Source: Mantis religiosa (Eukaryota; Arthropoda; Insecta; Mantodea; Mantidae). Taken from it: 64,000 nucleotides of DNA. This document shows positions 54,783 through 64,000 of this stretch, in pieces (the first letter of the stretch is position 1; each line of letters opens with the position of its first letter). The stretch is from contig CM060950.1 in assembly GCA_030765055.1 (NCBI GenBank), forward strand, positions 458,997,210 to 459,061,209, given 5' to 3'. The position numbers were made by a program, and so were the translations under genes. The notes under the pieces were generated by a model, which saw only the letters and a program-made list of their open reading frames with translations, was not told the DNA's origin and ran no database searches.

Positions 54783-55165
54783 AATTGTTGAAATTAATTG
54801 TTCTTTCACACTGGCCGTGTATAGGCTAAAGTATGGAAAGATAGAGTCAGAGTCTTTCCATACTTTAGCCTACACGCGGCCAGCGTGAAAGAACAATTAA
54901 TTTCATTTAATTGACCTAATAGTTGTTAACTATAATGCCCGGGCCTTAAAGTACTTACACATTGTAAGTCGCCATTAAGGTAGTTGTCTCATGTGGTTAT
55001 GAGAACTCCTAAGTGGTTTACTGGGAAAAACACAAGTCAGCTGGAGAATTTAATGTCATATCGGCACGTTGGCCATAGTAGGTCAAGGGTTAGAGCAGCT
55101 GGACAGCAACCAGAAGATCCGTGGTTCAATTCCTGGCTATGGCACTGAATTTTTCAGTCTGACTC
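54783..55165 (+). repeat. tRNA-like repeat unit beginning in a 59-bp palindrome
   Basis: Arms 54783-54841 and 54853-54911 pair with few mismatches around an 11-nt loop. The right arm (CTTTAGCCTACACGCGGCC) begins the body of the family found at 43200 and 22501. The body runs to a plus-strand tRNA-like block at 55071-55143 (GGTTAGAGCAGCTGGAC, GTGGTTCAATTCCTGGC) and ends TTTTTCAGTCTGACTCTATC. This gives one unit in continuous order: body, then tRNA-like block. Confidence 0.8.
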
Positions 55166-55689
55166 TATCCATTCCTTAATTGTTGCAAGCAGCTATAACA
55201 TGTCACCATTTCGTACTGTCACTGCAGCTACTAAGCTAGTTAGTTACCCATATTGGATGGACCCCAGTGTCTAATGACCTGCCCTGTTGTAAAACAATAG
55301 TCATTGTTCTTGGTATTGCTGTCTCCAAATGATTTTCTTTAACTGTGTCTGGAAGGACTGCCTTTGAGAATGGCCTGTGTGCGTTCAGGTCCTATATAAG
55401 CATCAAGCGGTCAACAGTGAGAGTCAGTTAGTCGAGTTGAGCGAGTCAATTCGCCAGTGTGACAGTTACAAACTCTTTTGTAGACAGTGAACAGTGAAGA
55501 GCACCAATTGTAATACAAAGCAAATTGTGATAAACCAGTGACTGTCTGGTACCAATAAGATTCCATGAATCAGTTACCATATGATTTGAAAGTAATGAGT
55601 TGGCATTACTTTCAAATGATCAATACATCACTGTTTCTAACCTTCTACTTCATAATAATAGTTACCGTATTTTATCGCATAATTCCCCA
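55166..55689. other. No recognisable feature
   Basis: Non-coding; AT-rich with modest GC patches. A short palindrome of ATCATTTGAAAGTAATG type lies near 55582-55620. Confidence 0.4.
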
Positions 55690-56034
55690 CTTAAAATTCG
55701 TAGGCTTTCATGGCTGGTGTCAGTATGATTTAAAGTATTAACCGGGCTTGTGGGCCGTGGTCTATTAGGCTCCTACTTCATCTTCGCAGACGTTTTGTCT
55801 GCGGCTGTGGCAGACATCTTCAGTGGCAGTGCGATCGGAGTGTCTTGGCGGAAGTCTCAACAGCAACTGTGCTTTTTGCTCTTTGGGTTGTAGTATATGT
55901 ACCGGAAGCTGGCCGGAGAGCTGCCTGCAATTGGATCGGATTGGTGGTGGGCTGGATCTGAGAGTGGGCGGTGCTTTGTCCTGCTGACATCTGATTGATG
56001 ATGGTGGAATCCTTGATTTTAGCTTTTGTTAATG
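55690..56034 (-). mobile_element. PLE family C 3' fragment
   Basis: Closely similar to 29848-30190: TTCGTAGGCTTTCATGGC, GGGCCGTGGTCTA, GCAGACATCTTCAGTGGCAG and the Thr/Ser/Gln-rich C-terminal coding stretch. It stops where a Merlin-like coding piece starts. The nuclease core is missing. Confidence 0.8.
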
Positions 56035-56245
56035 TTGTTACGCTGCAAAATAGGACGACGCAAGTTTCATTATGGGTGCATCATAGAGGGCAACTGGATC
56101 CTGGGAATGATCGATGTGGAAACGAATGAGGTGCAGATGATGATATGCCCCAACAACAGAAGGGATGCAAATACGCTCTACAGTCTAATTGTAGAGCACG
56201 TGGAGTTCACCAGCACCATTCACACCGATGCCATAAACATCATCA
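56035..56245 (+). pseudogene. ISXO2/Merlin-type transposase catalytic fragment
   Basis: The frame reads KIGRRKFHYGCIIEGNWILG, MIDVETNEVQMMICPNNR, DANTLYSLIVEHVEF and TIHTDA. K-x-G-(K/R)-R-K-x-H-x-G at the start and W-x-(F/L)-G near the middle, followed by an acidic residue after I-x-T/S, are the signature of ISXO2-like DDE domains, used by Merlin transposons. Both sides are truncated. It runs into a short ATC repeat (56235-56258). Confidence 0.65.
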
Positions 56246-56261
56246 TAATCATCATCATCTG

Positions 56262-58580
56262 CCTGCCTCAGTAGCGTAGATGGTAGCGTGTCTGCCTCAC
56301 GTTCAAGAGGTCCCGAGTTCGAATCTCGGTCAGGGTGAGTTACCTGGGTAAGGTTTTTCCGGGGTTTTCCCTTATCCTGAAAGATGAATGTCGGGCAACT
56401 CTAAGCCCTATGGACCCTGTACTCATTTGAACATCATTTCAATCAACATCCAATATGACTTAACAGTGGAGATTTTCCCTTATCCTGAAAGTTGAATATT
56501 GGTAACTCTAAGCTCTATGGACCCTGTACTTATCTGAACATCATTTCAATCAATGTCCGATATGACTTAACAGTGGAGATTTTCACTTATCCTGAAAGAT
56601 GAATGTCGGTAACTCTAAGCTCTATCGACCCTGTACTCTTTTGAACATAATTTCAATCAATGTCCGATATGACTTAACAGTGGAGATTTTCACTTATCCT
56701 AAGAAAGACGAATGTCTGGTAACTCTATTCTCTGTTTCATATAACCTTGCCCGGCTGAAATGTATCACTCCGCGTTCAACAACCCTTCCCCTCGCCCTAA
56801 TTGGCTAATGCTTTCGCGTCATATGCCATAGGCGGTGCCTTCCCATCACATTTCGTAATAATTGCCGGGAAGATAAATAAAATCATACAAAAATCATACA
56901 AATAAGGATATGAAGGCATGCAAAAATACAAGTTTATAATGAACTGGGCAAATTGAAACAGAATGGCTGAGCAATGAAACTGAAAGAGTTTATAATGAAA
57001 GGCCTTCGGCCTTTTCCACTGGAATTTTTTAAACCAGCACACATACCTTTCAAAAATGCTTGTCTTTCAGTCTTAAAAGTCGTGTCACACCATACTTTAC
57101 TTTTCGTGTGTTCTTCGTGTATAATTAGCGATTTGTATCTCGGTGCAGTGTGGTTGTCAAATAGCGTCTTCGCCACACAGCAATATCGCCTCTGTCTTTT
57201 AGCACATTTTTCTTGCCTCTTTTTTCATTCACAAATCCCAGCTGTATAAGCAATCTGCTGAAAATTGGTAAATCTGCATCCTCATTTACAGCAGACGAAA
57301 TGTTACTTATCTTAGGGAGTTCGTTTCTAAAGAAAAACTACACACATGAAGACGCACAACACTTTTCACGTATTTTCTCCGAGCACGCACTTTTGTTTAT
57401 TCCTGCTTTTGCCTGGAGTGGTAAGTTTTCCTGTTTCCTCAATTTCATGTCGCGATGTTCCTACGGATCTAACACTCACACCTGTAACTTCAGAGCACAG
57501 CTGTTCGACTTCTCTCACTGACAAAGACGGATTCTTCCCTGTGAGTGCATTAAACACATGCACCGCATTCTTTTTTCGCCTGTTTGTAAATAATTATCCT
57601 TGCGATACTTAAGCGAAAAACTGGCGGTAGACTCTGCCATTATACATATAATACATGCGCAATAAACGATCAATAAAATAATTTAGCTCCCGCACTTTCG
57701 AATGGCGATGCATGACTAATCCAGTTCAAAACAAAGTCAGTGATAAAAGTCTTGTAAACAAATGTCACCACTACCGCTAAATCACATGCTATCGTGCCAT
57801 GTGCTTGAGAGCAAAGGAACCTCCTCTTTACTTTGTTTAAGAATTAACATGCATTTCAGATAAATCAACTCTGTTGCGTAATATATTTAATTAAAACAGT
57901 TACGAAAATATAAATTTGACAATTCTCTTCCAACATATAATGATATATCACCATGTTAAATAACGAACTAATTTTTACCGCACGACAGTCATTACCACAA
58001 CAGCAACCAATGAGAGGTGATTAGGTCACGTGACCGTTAAGAGATCCTGGGCAAGCTTACGTGAAACAAGGTATAAGCTCTATGGACCCTGTACTCATTT
58101 GAACATCATTTCAATCAACGTCTGATATGACTTAACAGAGGAGATTTTCACTTATCCTGAAAGATGAATGTCTGGTAACTCTAAGCTCCAAATTCCAAAT
58201 TTAGGTGTAACTGGTTGATCTCTAGAGCCATCAAAGGATGTGGTTTTCCAATTTTCTACATTATCCTGAAAGATGAATGTCTGCTAGCTATAAGCTCCAT
58301 GTACCATGGACTCATTTGAACATCATTTCATTCATCCTCTGATATGACTTAACACTGGAGGTTTTCCATTATCCTGAAAGATGAATGTTGGTAACTCTAA
58401 GCTCTGTGGACTCTGTACTCATTTGAACATCATTTCAATCAACGTCCGATATGAATTTTAACAGTGGAGATTTTCACTTATCCTGAAAGATGTATGTCAG
58501 GTAGCTCTAAGGTCTATTTATGCTGGACTCATTTGAGCATCATTTCATTATCCGATATGACTTAACGGAGGACATAAAAT
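56262..58580 (+). mobile_element. SINE family 2 with an 8-fold amplified tail
   Basis: A tRNA-like head (A-box-like GCGTAGATGGTAGCG, B-box-like GAGTTCGAATCTC, 56262-56335) and one normal body are followed by about seven further tandem copies of the tail unit of about 106 bp (TTATCCTGAAAGATGAATGTC ... GATATGACTTAACAGTGGAG). Units begin near 56367, 56471, 56579, 56687, 58146, 58258, 58367 and 58471. The fourth is split by the element at 56728-58073 and the fifth contains an unrelated insert of about 65 bp. An A-rich run at 58568-58584 ends the array. Confidence 0.88.
56728..58073 (-). mobile_element. IS630-Tc1-type element, 1346 bp, copy 2
   Basis: Sister of 23751-25103 with the same 27-bp ends and TA at 56726-56727 and 58074-58075. 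The tail repeat it interrupted reads AACTC-TA-AGCTC when joined, as in neighbouring units. On the minus strand the HTH frame is shorter (57366-57563, starting after a frameshift) but keeps VREVEQLCSEVTGVSVRSVG and TTPGKSRNKQ; the second piece (56934-57176) has VWCDTTF and GKGRRPFII. The two copies differ by scattered substitutions and small indels only. Confidence 0.9.
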
Positions 58581-58585
58581 AAAAA

Positions 58586-59047
58586 AAAAAAAAATCAAGG
58601 TTTATTTTCGGTTCAATTTTTTTAGATTATTGGATTCTGTTAAACTGGATTACCTCTGACCCTACCTAATCCAGATAAACATAGTTCTCGTGCATTTCGT
58701 ACTGGTTGTGGCTTATTTTAACGCTAAGCAGTTCTAAATTTGGCAAACTTTAGATGGGAAACTTCTACTCCACAAAGAAATATTATAACTTCCTCTTCTT
58801 ACTTTTGTTACCACTTTAGAAATGGATAATTCATACTCAAACTGTCAAAATTTGACAAAGCAGAAAGATATTATCCTAAATCAAATAAGCACAAAATTAA
58901 CAAAATTCAAGTTAATTTGAAAAGCTGCATAAACACACTTGGAGGTTTTCCGAGATCCTGTTGCAAAGTGAAACAGAACATAAAACATACAGAATGAGCT
59001 AACAAACAACACGAACATGCTGCACACAAGAGTATAACATCCATTAC
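58586..59047. other. No recognisable feature
   Basis: AT-rich sequence with no supported element; probably intronic if the exon at 59048-59107 is real. Confidence 0.4.
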
Positions 59048-59107
59048 CAAAGTGATGTGCACGTCAGACTCTTCTGCATAACTTTCTAGCTGGGATCTTT
59101 CTTTCTT
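59048..59107 (-). CDS. Candidate 60-nt internal exon
   Basis: On the minus strand a pyrimidine-rich acceptor (CTTCCTCATATTTACAG, AG at 59108-59109) precedes a 20-codon open stretch, KKERSQLE, SYAEES, DVHITL, ending at a GTAATG donor (59046-59047). Phase is 0 at both ends. Orientation matches the ASAP SH3 exon 19 kb downstream and the charged content would suit a linker, so it could be an exon of that gene; this is inference only. Confidence 0.3.
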
Positions 59108-59671
59108 CTGTAAATATGAGGAAGCAGGTTAGTCAGAAGAGAGAAGAAATGTCAGTATGAAAGCAACAGAAACAACAAGAATAACTAGCTAATCTTTGGT
59201 ATTAGTTGCTCTCTTTTCTTGTCTACTGTTAAAGCTAAAGATATGAATGAGCCTAGAAAACAATTTTCTGGTAAATATTGCTAAAAGTATCATACTGTTA
59301 ATTAAGTCTAGCACAACCTTCATCAGTGATTTGGATAGTTATAAATAAAAGCGTCATTAACAGTGAAGCTAATTTCATGTATAAGGACTAAAATTGAGTC
59401 ATACCTTTTAAAACTTGTGACTTCACTCACGTCCTTTTGCAAAATCAGGAGTGTTTTCGACACTGTTGCAGTTTCATCATCAGCTGATTAGCAACTCATC
59501 ACAGTTGGTAGTGTCTGGATCTCTAGTAATTGGCTCCCTCTCTTGGAAGATTCTTCTTTACATCAGTAAACCACTCACTGATGGCACACCGAAATTTAGA
59601 ATATGTGGAATGTTTTTAATAATAAAATTTTTTTCCCATGTTGTAAGTTCAAGTTTTGTTGACAATGGTTT

Positions 59672-60085
59672 TAGTAGACAGTCAACATGAAAAATTCAAT
59701 GCCATGGCCGGGATTTGAACCACGGGTCTCCTGGTTTCCGTCCAGTCGCTCTAACCCATTGAGCTACCATGGCCAACGTGCCGTCCTGACATTAAATTCT
59801 CCATTTGACTCGTATATTTCCCTGGTAGACCACTAGGGGCTCTTGCATCCGAGAGACACCGTTTGTGGCAACTTACTATTGTAAGTACTTGAGTCCCAGG
59901 CTTTATCGTTTAACTCTTATTATTTTAGTTAATTGATGGAAATTAATCATTTCTTCATGCTAGCCGTATATAGGATAAGGTTTTTGATGAAAAGAGTCAA
60001 CATGAAAAATTCTGGACGGAAACCAGGAGATCCATGGTTCAAATCCCAACCATGGCATTCAATTTTTCATTTTGACTTTATCCAT
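59672..60085. repeat. tRNA-like repeat, inverted pair
   Basis: A complete minus-strand unit (tRNA-like block 59701-59774, body to about 59985) is followed by a truncated plus-strand block (60012-60057) preceded by AGTCAACATGAAAAATTCTG. Same family as 43200-43780; the minus unit carries a perfect A box and GGGATTTGAACC B-box complement. Confidence 0.8.
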
Positions 60086-60090
60086 CAAAA

Positions 60091-60516
60091 TTGTTAAATA
60101 ATCCCTTAAAAAACACGATCCTACCAGAACAAAAATCAGGCATATATAAGATAGATTGTGAGGACTATGACAAATTTTATATTGGTTTGACAAAGAGAAA
60201 TTTAAAAACTAGATTAACAGAACACTGTAGGAACATAAAATATAAACAAACAGAAACATCAGCAGTTGCTTTTCATTTCTGGAATGATAACCACCACATC
60301 GGAGAGGAGATCAAACTACTAAAACCACTGTCAACAAAACTTGAACTTACAACATGGGAAAAAACGTTTATTATTAAAAACATTCCACATATTCTAAATT
60401 TTGATGTGCCATCACTGAGTGGTCTACTGTACTTATGTAAAGAATCTTCCGAGAGAGGGAGCCAATTACAAGAGATCCAGACAACAACCAACTGGGATGA
60501 GTGGCTAATCAGCTGA
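60091..60516 (+). CDS. PLE GIY-YIG endonuclease fragment, open
   Basis: An open frame of 141 codons reads KSGIYKIDCEDYDKFYIGLT, RNLKTRLTEHCRNIK, SAVAFHFW, HHIGEEIKLL and TTWEKTFIIKN. It ends with a C-terminal tail and a stop directly before CTGATGATG. All GIY-YIG landmarks are present. The RT is absent and the frame starts inside the linker. The inverted left arm carries a shorter, damaged copy of the same tail (59451-59660). Confidence 0.75.
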   Translation: MLNNPLKNTILPEQKSGIYKIDCEDYDKFYIGLTKRNLKTRLTEHCRNIKYKQTETSAVAFHFWNDNHHIGEEIKLLKPLSTKLELTTWEKTFIIKNIPHILNFDVPSLSGLLYLCKESSERGSQLQEIQTTTNWDEWLIS

Positions 60517-60779
60517 TGATGACACTGCAACAGTCTCGAAAACGTTCCTGATTTTGTAAAAGGACGTGAGTGAAATTACAATTTTAAAAGATATGACTCA
60601 ATTTTAGTCTTTATACATTTCATCAGTGAATTCTGAATGCACATGGTGTTTATATACGATCTTTCATAAGCACAAATAACATTAATAAAACTAACATCAA
60701 CTCATTTTGCAAGATGCTTAGGCAGTGAAATTTAATATTTTGAAAGGAAAATGTTACAAAAATAAACAAAATTGCTAGA

Positions 60780-60905
60780 TACAGTATAATCTGGGCTTGT
60801 GCGCCGTGGTCTACTGAGCTCATTTCTCTTCTTCCTAAATGTTTCATCTGCAACTGCAGCAGACATCTTCAGTGGTAGTAGCAGGGTCGAAGTGCTCTGG
60901 TGGAG
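60780..60905 (-). mobile_element. PLE family C 3' terminal fragment
   Basis: GCGCCGTGGTCTACTGAGCTC and GCAGACATCTTCAGTGG match 29895-29980 and 55750-55830. No coding sequence remains. Confidence 0.65.
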
Positions 60906-61064
60906 GTTTCAACAGGTTTCACAGTTGCTGTGTGTTTGGAGGAATTTAGTAACAGTGACGTCAAAATTAATATAAAAATTATTTGTGGTTGGTTTATTGA
61001 CACTCGTCACTTACTTTTTCATATATTTATGAGAGACTAGTTTCAAAGGCCCTGGCCTCCATTT

Positions 61065-61715
61065 TCAATCTCTTCCCAACTGGCATCTGTCGTTATCTGC
61101 TCTCTCTGGTGGTGGAACTATGAACTTTTTTGTCAAATTATCTGCTGGCGGGATTTCAAAGTTCATTATGCGATCCTTATTTTTCCAGATGAATATGTTC
61201 TCCCATGTTGTCAATCTATTTTGGTTTATCACTCCTTTTAATAATTTTGGATTTGGATCAATGTCATGGTTTTCATTCCAAAAATGAAATGCTACTGCTG
61301 ACTTGTCTTCTTGTTTCAATCTGATGTTTCTAAAGTGTTCTTTGACTCTGGTTTTTAAATTTCTTTTTGTTTGACCTATGTAGCATTTTTCACAATTCTT
61401 GCAATTTATTTGGTATATTCCAGATTTGTTACCTGAAGGAATTTCATCTTTTGTTTTTGAATTTAGTAATTTTAAAATTGAGTATCTATTAGTAGGTGCC
61501 AAGATGATATTTTGTTCCTTGAATATCTTTTTAAATTTATTAAATGTTTTTGGATGATATGTGAATGAACTGAATATGCTGTTGCTTTCTTTTTCTTTAA
61601 TAAATGTGGTTGCTTCCTTAATGGTTTTCTTTAGTTTAGATTTTCTAATTTTCTTCAACACCAAACTTTTGTTGTATCCGTTTTCTTCTGCTATGTGTAT
61701 TATTGCTTTTTGTTC
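61065..61715 (-). CDS. PLE linker and GIY-YIG endonuclease, open fragment
   Basis: A frame of about 215 codons runs from KEQKAIIHIAEENGYNKSLV through a lysine-rich helical linker (KKIRKSKLKKTIKE), FTYHPKTFNKFKKIFK, NKSGIYQINCKNC, CYIGQTKRNLKTRVKEHF, KSAVAFHFWNENHD and TTWENIFIWKNKDRIM to a stop at 61065. It is intact over this span and is the best preserved AT-rich PLE nuclease in the window. Its RT start is lost. Confidence 0.8.
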   Translation of the reverse strand, partial: EQKAIIHIAEENGYNKSLVLKKIRKSKLKKTIKEATTFIKEKESNSIFSSFTYHPKTFNKFKKIFKEQNIILAPTNRYSILKLLNSKTKDEIPSGNKSGIYQINCKNCEKCYIGQTKRNLKTRVKEHFRNIRLKQEDKSAVAFHFWNENHDIDPNPKLLKGVINQNRLTTWENIFIWKNKDRIMNFEIPPADNLTKKFIVPPPERADNDRCQLGRD

Positions 61716-61721
61716 CTTGAC

Positions 61722-62028
61722 AAAAATGACAGACTGGTTTCATTTGATGTCACATCTTTATTTCCAAGCATACCAACAGAAAAATTGCATACTGTGTTAA
61801 AAAAATGGCTAGCTACAATTGATATGGAAGCAATAGAAGCAGAAGAATATATTTCTCTAACAAAAATATGCATTGAACAAAACTTCTTTAGCTTTAACGG
61901 AAAACACTACAAGCAGAAATCAGGATTATCAATGGGCAATCCACTTTCACCTTTTTTGGCTAACTTATTTATGAGTGCATTTGAAACACAAATTAAAAAG
62001 TCCTTCCCATTGATCTTCAAGGTTTGAA
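61722..62028 (+). pseudogene. PLE reverse transcriptase middle segment, inverted
   Basis: Reads DRLVSFDVTSLFPSIP (metal-binding motif), LHTVLKKWL, YISLTKICIEQNFFSF and YKQKSGLSMGNPLSPFLANL, then FETQIKKSFPLIFK, after which homology ends. It keeps motif A and the GNPLSP block but not the YVDD box. Confidence 0.8.
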
Positions 62029-62059
62029 AATTTTTGAAAATATAATTCCTATTTCATTT

Positions 62060-63766
62060 GAATAATTATTTTCTACAGTTAATAACCTCAAAAATAACAA
62101 AACTCTTGGAGTACGTAATATTAATAATGAATTAACTAAGTATGCCTCCACTCCATTGAAATACCGACTGTTAGACTTAATAAATAATGTGTTATAACAA
62201 GTTCGTCCATATTCCAAAAGAATGGCGAATAGCAAAATTACATCCAATTTATAAGAAAGGTGATCATCATAGATGAAAATTATACAGGCATAAGCATGTT
62301 AAATACATTCTATAAAATTTCTGCATCTATTCCGAAGTGTCGTTTGAATATAATAATGTAAAATACAATTACGGAAGTGCAAAATGTATTGAGAAAAGGA
62401 AGGTCTTGTTCTGACGTATATTTACTGTTAAGTAGATAATTAAGAAACATAGGGCGTACAATGTACCGACTTATATGCAATTTATGGATTTCGAGATGGC
62501 TTGGTCAAGGTAAATAGAAGTAAATTAAGAAGTATTATGAAACAGAAAGGTGTACCCTAACATTTGATATTAGCAATAAAAAGTGTTTATATAGGAAATA
62601 AGATCATGATAGAAACTGGAATGAACACAGAACTAATGGCAAAAATAAAGAAATATTAAGTCAGGGGTGTCCACTTTCACCGTTACATTTTAATATTTAT
62701 ATTGACGATGTCATATCTGATTGGCAGTTAAATTAGGTTCGCATTTTATAACTGTAAATAAATATTCATATATTTTATCATTTGCAAACGATCACGTTAT
62801 CATATCGAGCTCAGAAAATGATCTCCATAAAGCGTTACATATATTAAATAACACTGTCCATGAATATAGTATAAAAATATCTATAAACAAAACAAAAATT
62901 TTAGACTTCAAGGATTCAGATACCTTAAGAGGCAAAATATCGATAATATTGGAAGGAAACACTGTTGAGCAATGAACTGGTTTAATTACCGTGGTTATAA
63001 TATCTCTTAGTTTAAAAATAGTAACATTTTAAATAACATCAACAAATTTAATGGTATATGTGGCACCATAAAGAGAAGCTTAAAAAATATGAGAGGAGAG
63101 ACTAAATTAATGATTTATATTACGCTTCCATTTGGGACGTTGCCTTGATGCTGCACTAAGATTGAAGACACGCTTGCCACAGGAGATTTTATTTCTATAA
63201 CGTTTATTTATTTTGTAATAAAGAAGTTATTTAATTTATACTCATATTATTCAGACCAGTTAGCTTGAGGACTCTGAGTACACTCTTTCCCTGTATACTT
63301 TAATTTTATTATGTATATCGTGTATATAGCTCCACAATTTGTATAGCACCAACAGTGCTGAGCAGCTGAAATAAAAATTGAACAAAAAGTTTTATAAAGT
63401 AATGTCAGCTCTTATATGAGGTAGTGAATTTTGGACTTTAACAAACAAAGAAGAACAAATGATTGAAGCAGCGGAAATGAAGCTTTTAAGAAAATATATC
63501 AGGGTATAATATTCTAGATAAGCAAAGAAGTGAGGACATTTGAAAGGAATTGAATATTTAAATGCTAAAAGATAGATTAGAAACTATAGAAATAACTGCA
63601 AGAAACATGTCGAAAGAAAGTACGATGGCCGAATCGCAAAAATTGTTTCAGATTACAAACCATTAGGGCTAAAAATATTGGTAGACCAAGAAAAAGATGA
63701 ATAAAACACTTTTAATTTCAAACTTATGAGATCGGAAGGAACCTTGATGGCTTATACCGTGAAAAC
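62060..63766 (+). pseudogene. RTE-type LINE ORF2 relic
   Basis: In shifting frames: LKNNKTLGVRNINNELTKYA, IPKEWRIAKLHPIYKKGDH (62210-62260), GCPLSPLHFNIYIDDV (62668-62712), SFANDHVIISSSENDL (the YADD position, here FAND), ISINKTKIL and, near the end, GSEFWTLTNKEEQMIEAAEM (about 63420), KPLGLKILVDQ and EIGRNLDGLYRENLYD (63730-63775). The order matches RTE-like polymerases, which end close to a short tandem repeat. Many stops; not functional. Confidence 0.75.
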
Positions 63767-63770
63767 TTGT

Positions 63771-63804
<34 letters not shown>

Positions 63805-63864
63805 GGATGATGATGATGACGATGATGATGTCGATGACGATGACCATTACGACGACGATGATGT

Positions 63865-63900
<36 letters not shown>

Positions 63901-63906
63901 GGATGA
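63771..63906. repeat. (ATG/GAT)n repeat at LINE 3' end
   Basis: An imperfect ATG trinucleotide tract with GAC, GTC and AGG interruptions. It starts immediately at the end of the RTE-type coding remnant, consistent with the simple-repeat 3' tail of that LINE group. Confidence 0.9.
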
Positions 63907-64000
63907 TAAAATACCTACTACGAATTTACATCTGTCTGTCAGCGGAAAACATGGCATTATAAATTGCTATTTTTGTCATAATTTCAAATTATGTGGCACA
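63907..64000. other. No recognisable feature
   Basis: AT-rich sequence to the window edge. Confidence 0.5.

Larger units (their letters stand above)
59330..60618. mobile_element. Fold-back PLE, 11-bp target duplication, with tRNA-like insert
   Basis: TTCATCAGTGA lies at 59319-59329 and 60619-60629. The left part on the minus strand (59380-59665) and the right part on the plus strand (60090-60618) are the same PLE 3' region inverted, including AGGACGTGAGTGAA and the terminal ACTCAATTTTAGTC-type end. The nuclease frame is on the right. The tRNA-like repeat at 59672-60085 sits between the arms. Confidence 0.85.
61010..62028. mobile_element. PLE with inverted 5' segment
   Basis: The 3' portion is on the minus strand (61065-61715) and an RT portion that belongs upstream of it is on the plus strand (61722-62028), meeting head to head at about 61718. 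The RT part holding the YVDD box is missing between them. This is the layout produced by twin priming in LINEs. Confidence 0.85.

Overview
The window looks like intergenic and intronic DNA from an insect with a large, repeat-rich genome. The organism is inferred, not read directly. The evidence is DD34D mariner elements, Penelope-like elements (PLEs) with GIY-YIG domains, CR1-type and RTE-type LINEs, tRNA-derived SINEs and long microsatellites, with a host coding exon as a rare island. I saw no prokaryotic, viral or organellar genes. The only host coding sequence I am confident of is the last coding exon of an ASAP-type ArfGAP gene (SH3 domain, minus strand, 39594-39848). Three further short exon candidates (9034-9188, 42923-42991, 59048-59107) are weaker.

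Layout. 1-2333 is a satellite of about 138 bp units with an embedded 275-bp dimeric higher-order repeat. 2340-11.7 kb holds a broken PLE, several mariners, an IS630-like element, a fold-back PLE, a 600-bp compound triplet array and a MITE. 12.4-19.6 kb is a LINE cluster: a 3.5-kb CR1-type element with an esterase-like ORF1 plus an APE-RT ORF2, a second copy on the minus strand fused to a PLE piece, and two tail fragments. 20-31 kb has another mariner, three fold-back PLEs, a palindromic tRNA-like repeat, and a PLE nested inside an IS630-like element. 31-38.9 kb has a LINE tail, a hAT element, an IS630-like element, and a PLE interrupted by both a SINE and a Merlin-like element. 39-42 kb has the ASAP exon and a long PLE open frame. 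43-64 kb has tRNA-like palindromes, mariners, LINEs, nested IS630/mariner/SINE insertions, a SINE whose tail has been tandemly amplified, and a twin-priming-like PLE.

The most striking pattern is structural. At least six PLE insertions are fold-backs: their own 3' terminal sequence is present at both ends in inverted orientation, bounded by 8-14 bp target duplications. Two of them (150 and 316 bp) consist of almost nothing else. The same window has tRNA-promoter repeats arranged as palindromes with arms of up to 161 bp. Nested insertions with readable target duplications give a local order of events. Nearly all transposon genes carry stops, frameshifts or internal deletions. The longest uninterrupted element frame is the 494-codon RT part of the CR1-type LINE; the PLE frame at 41101-42093 is also undamaged over its surviving length.
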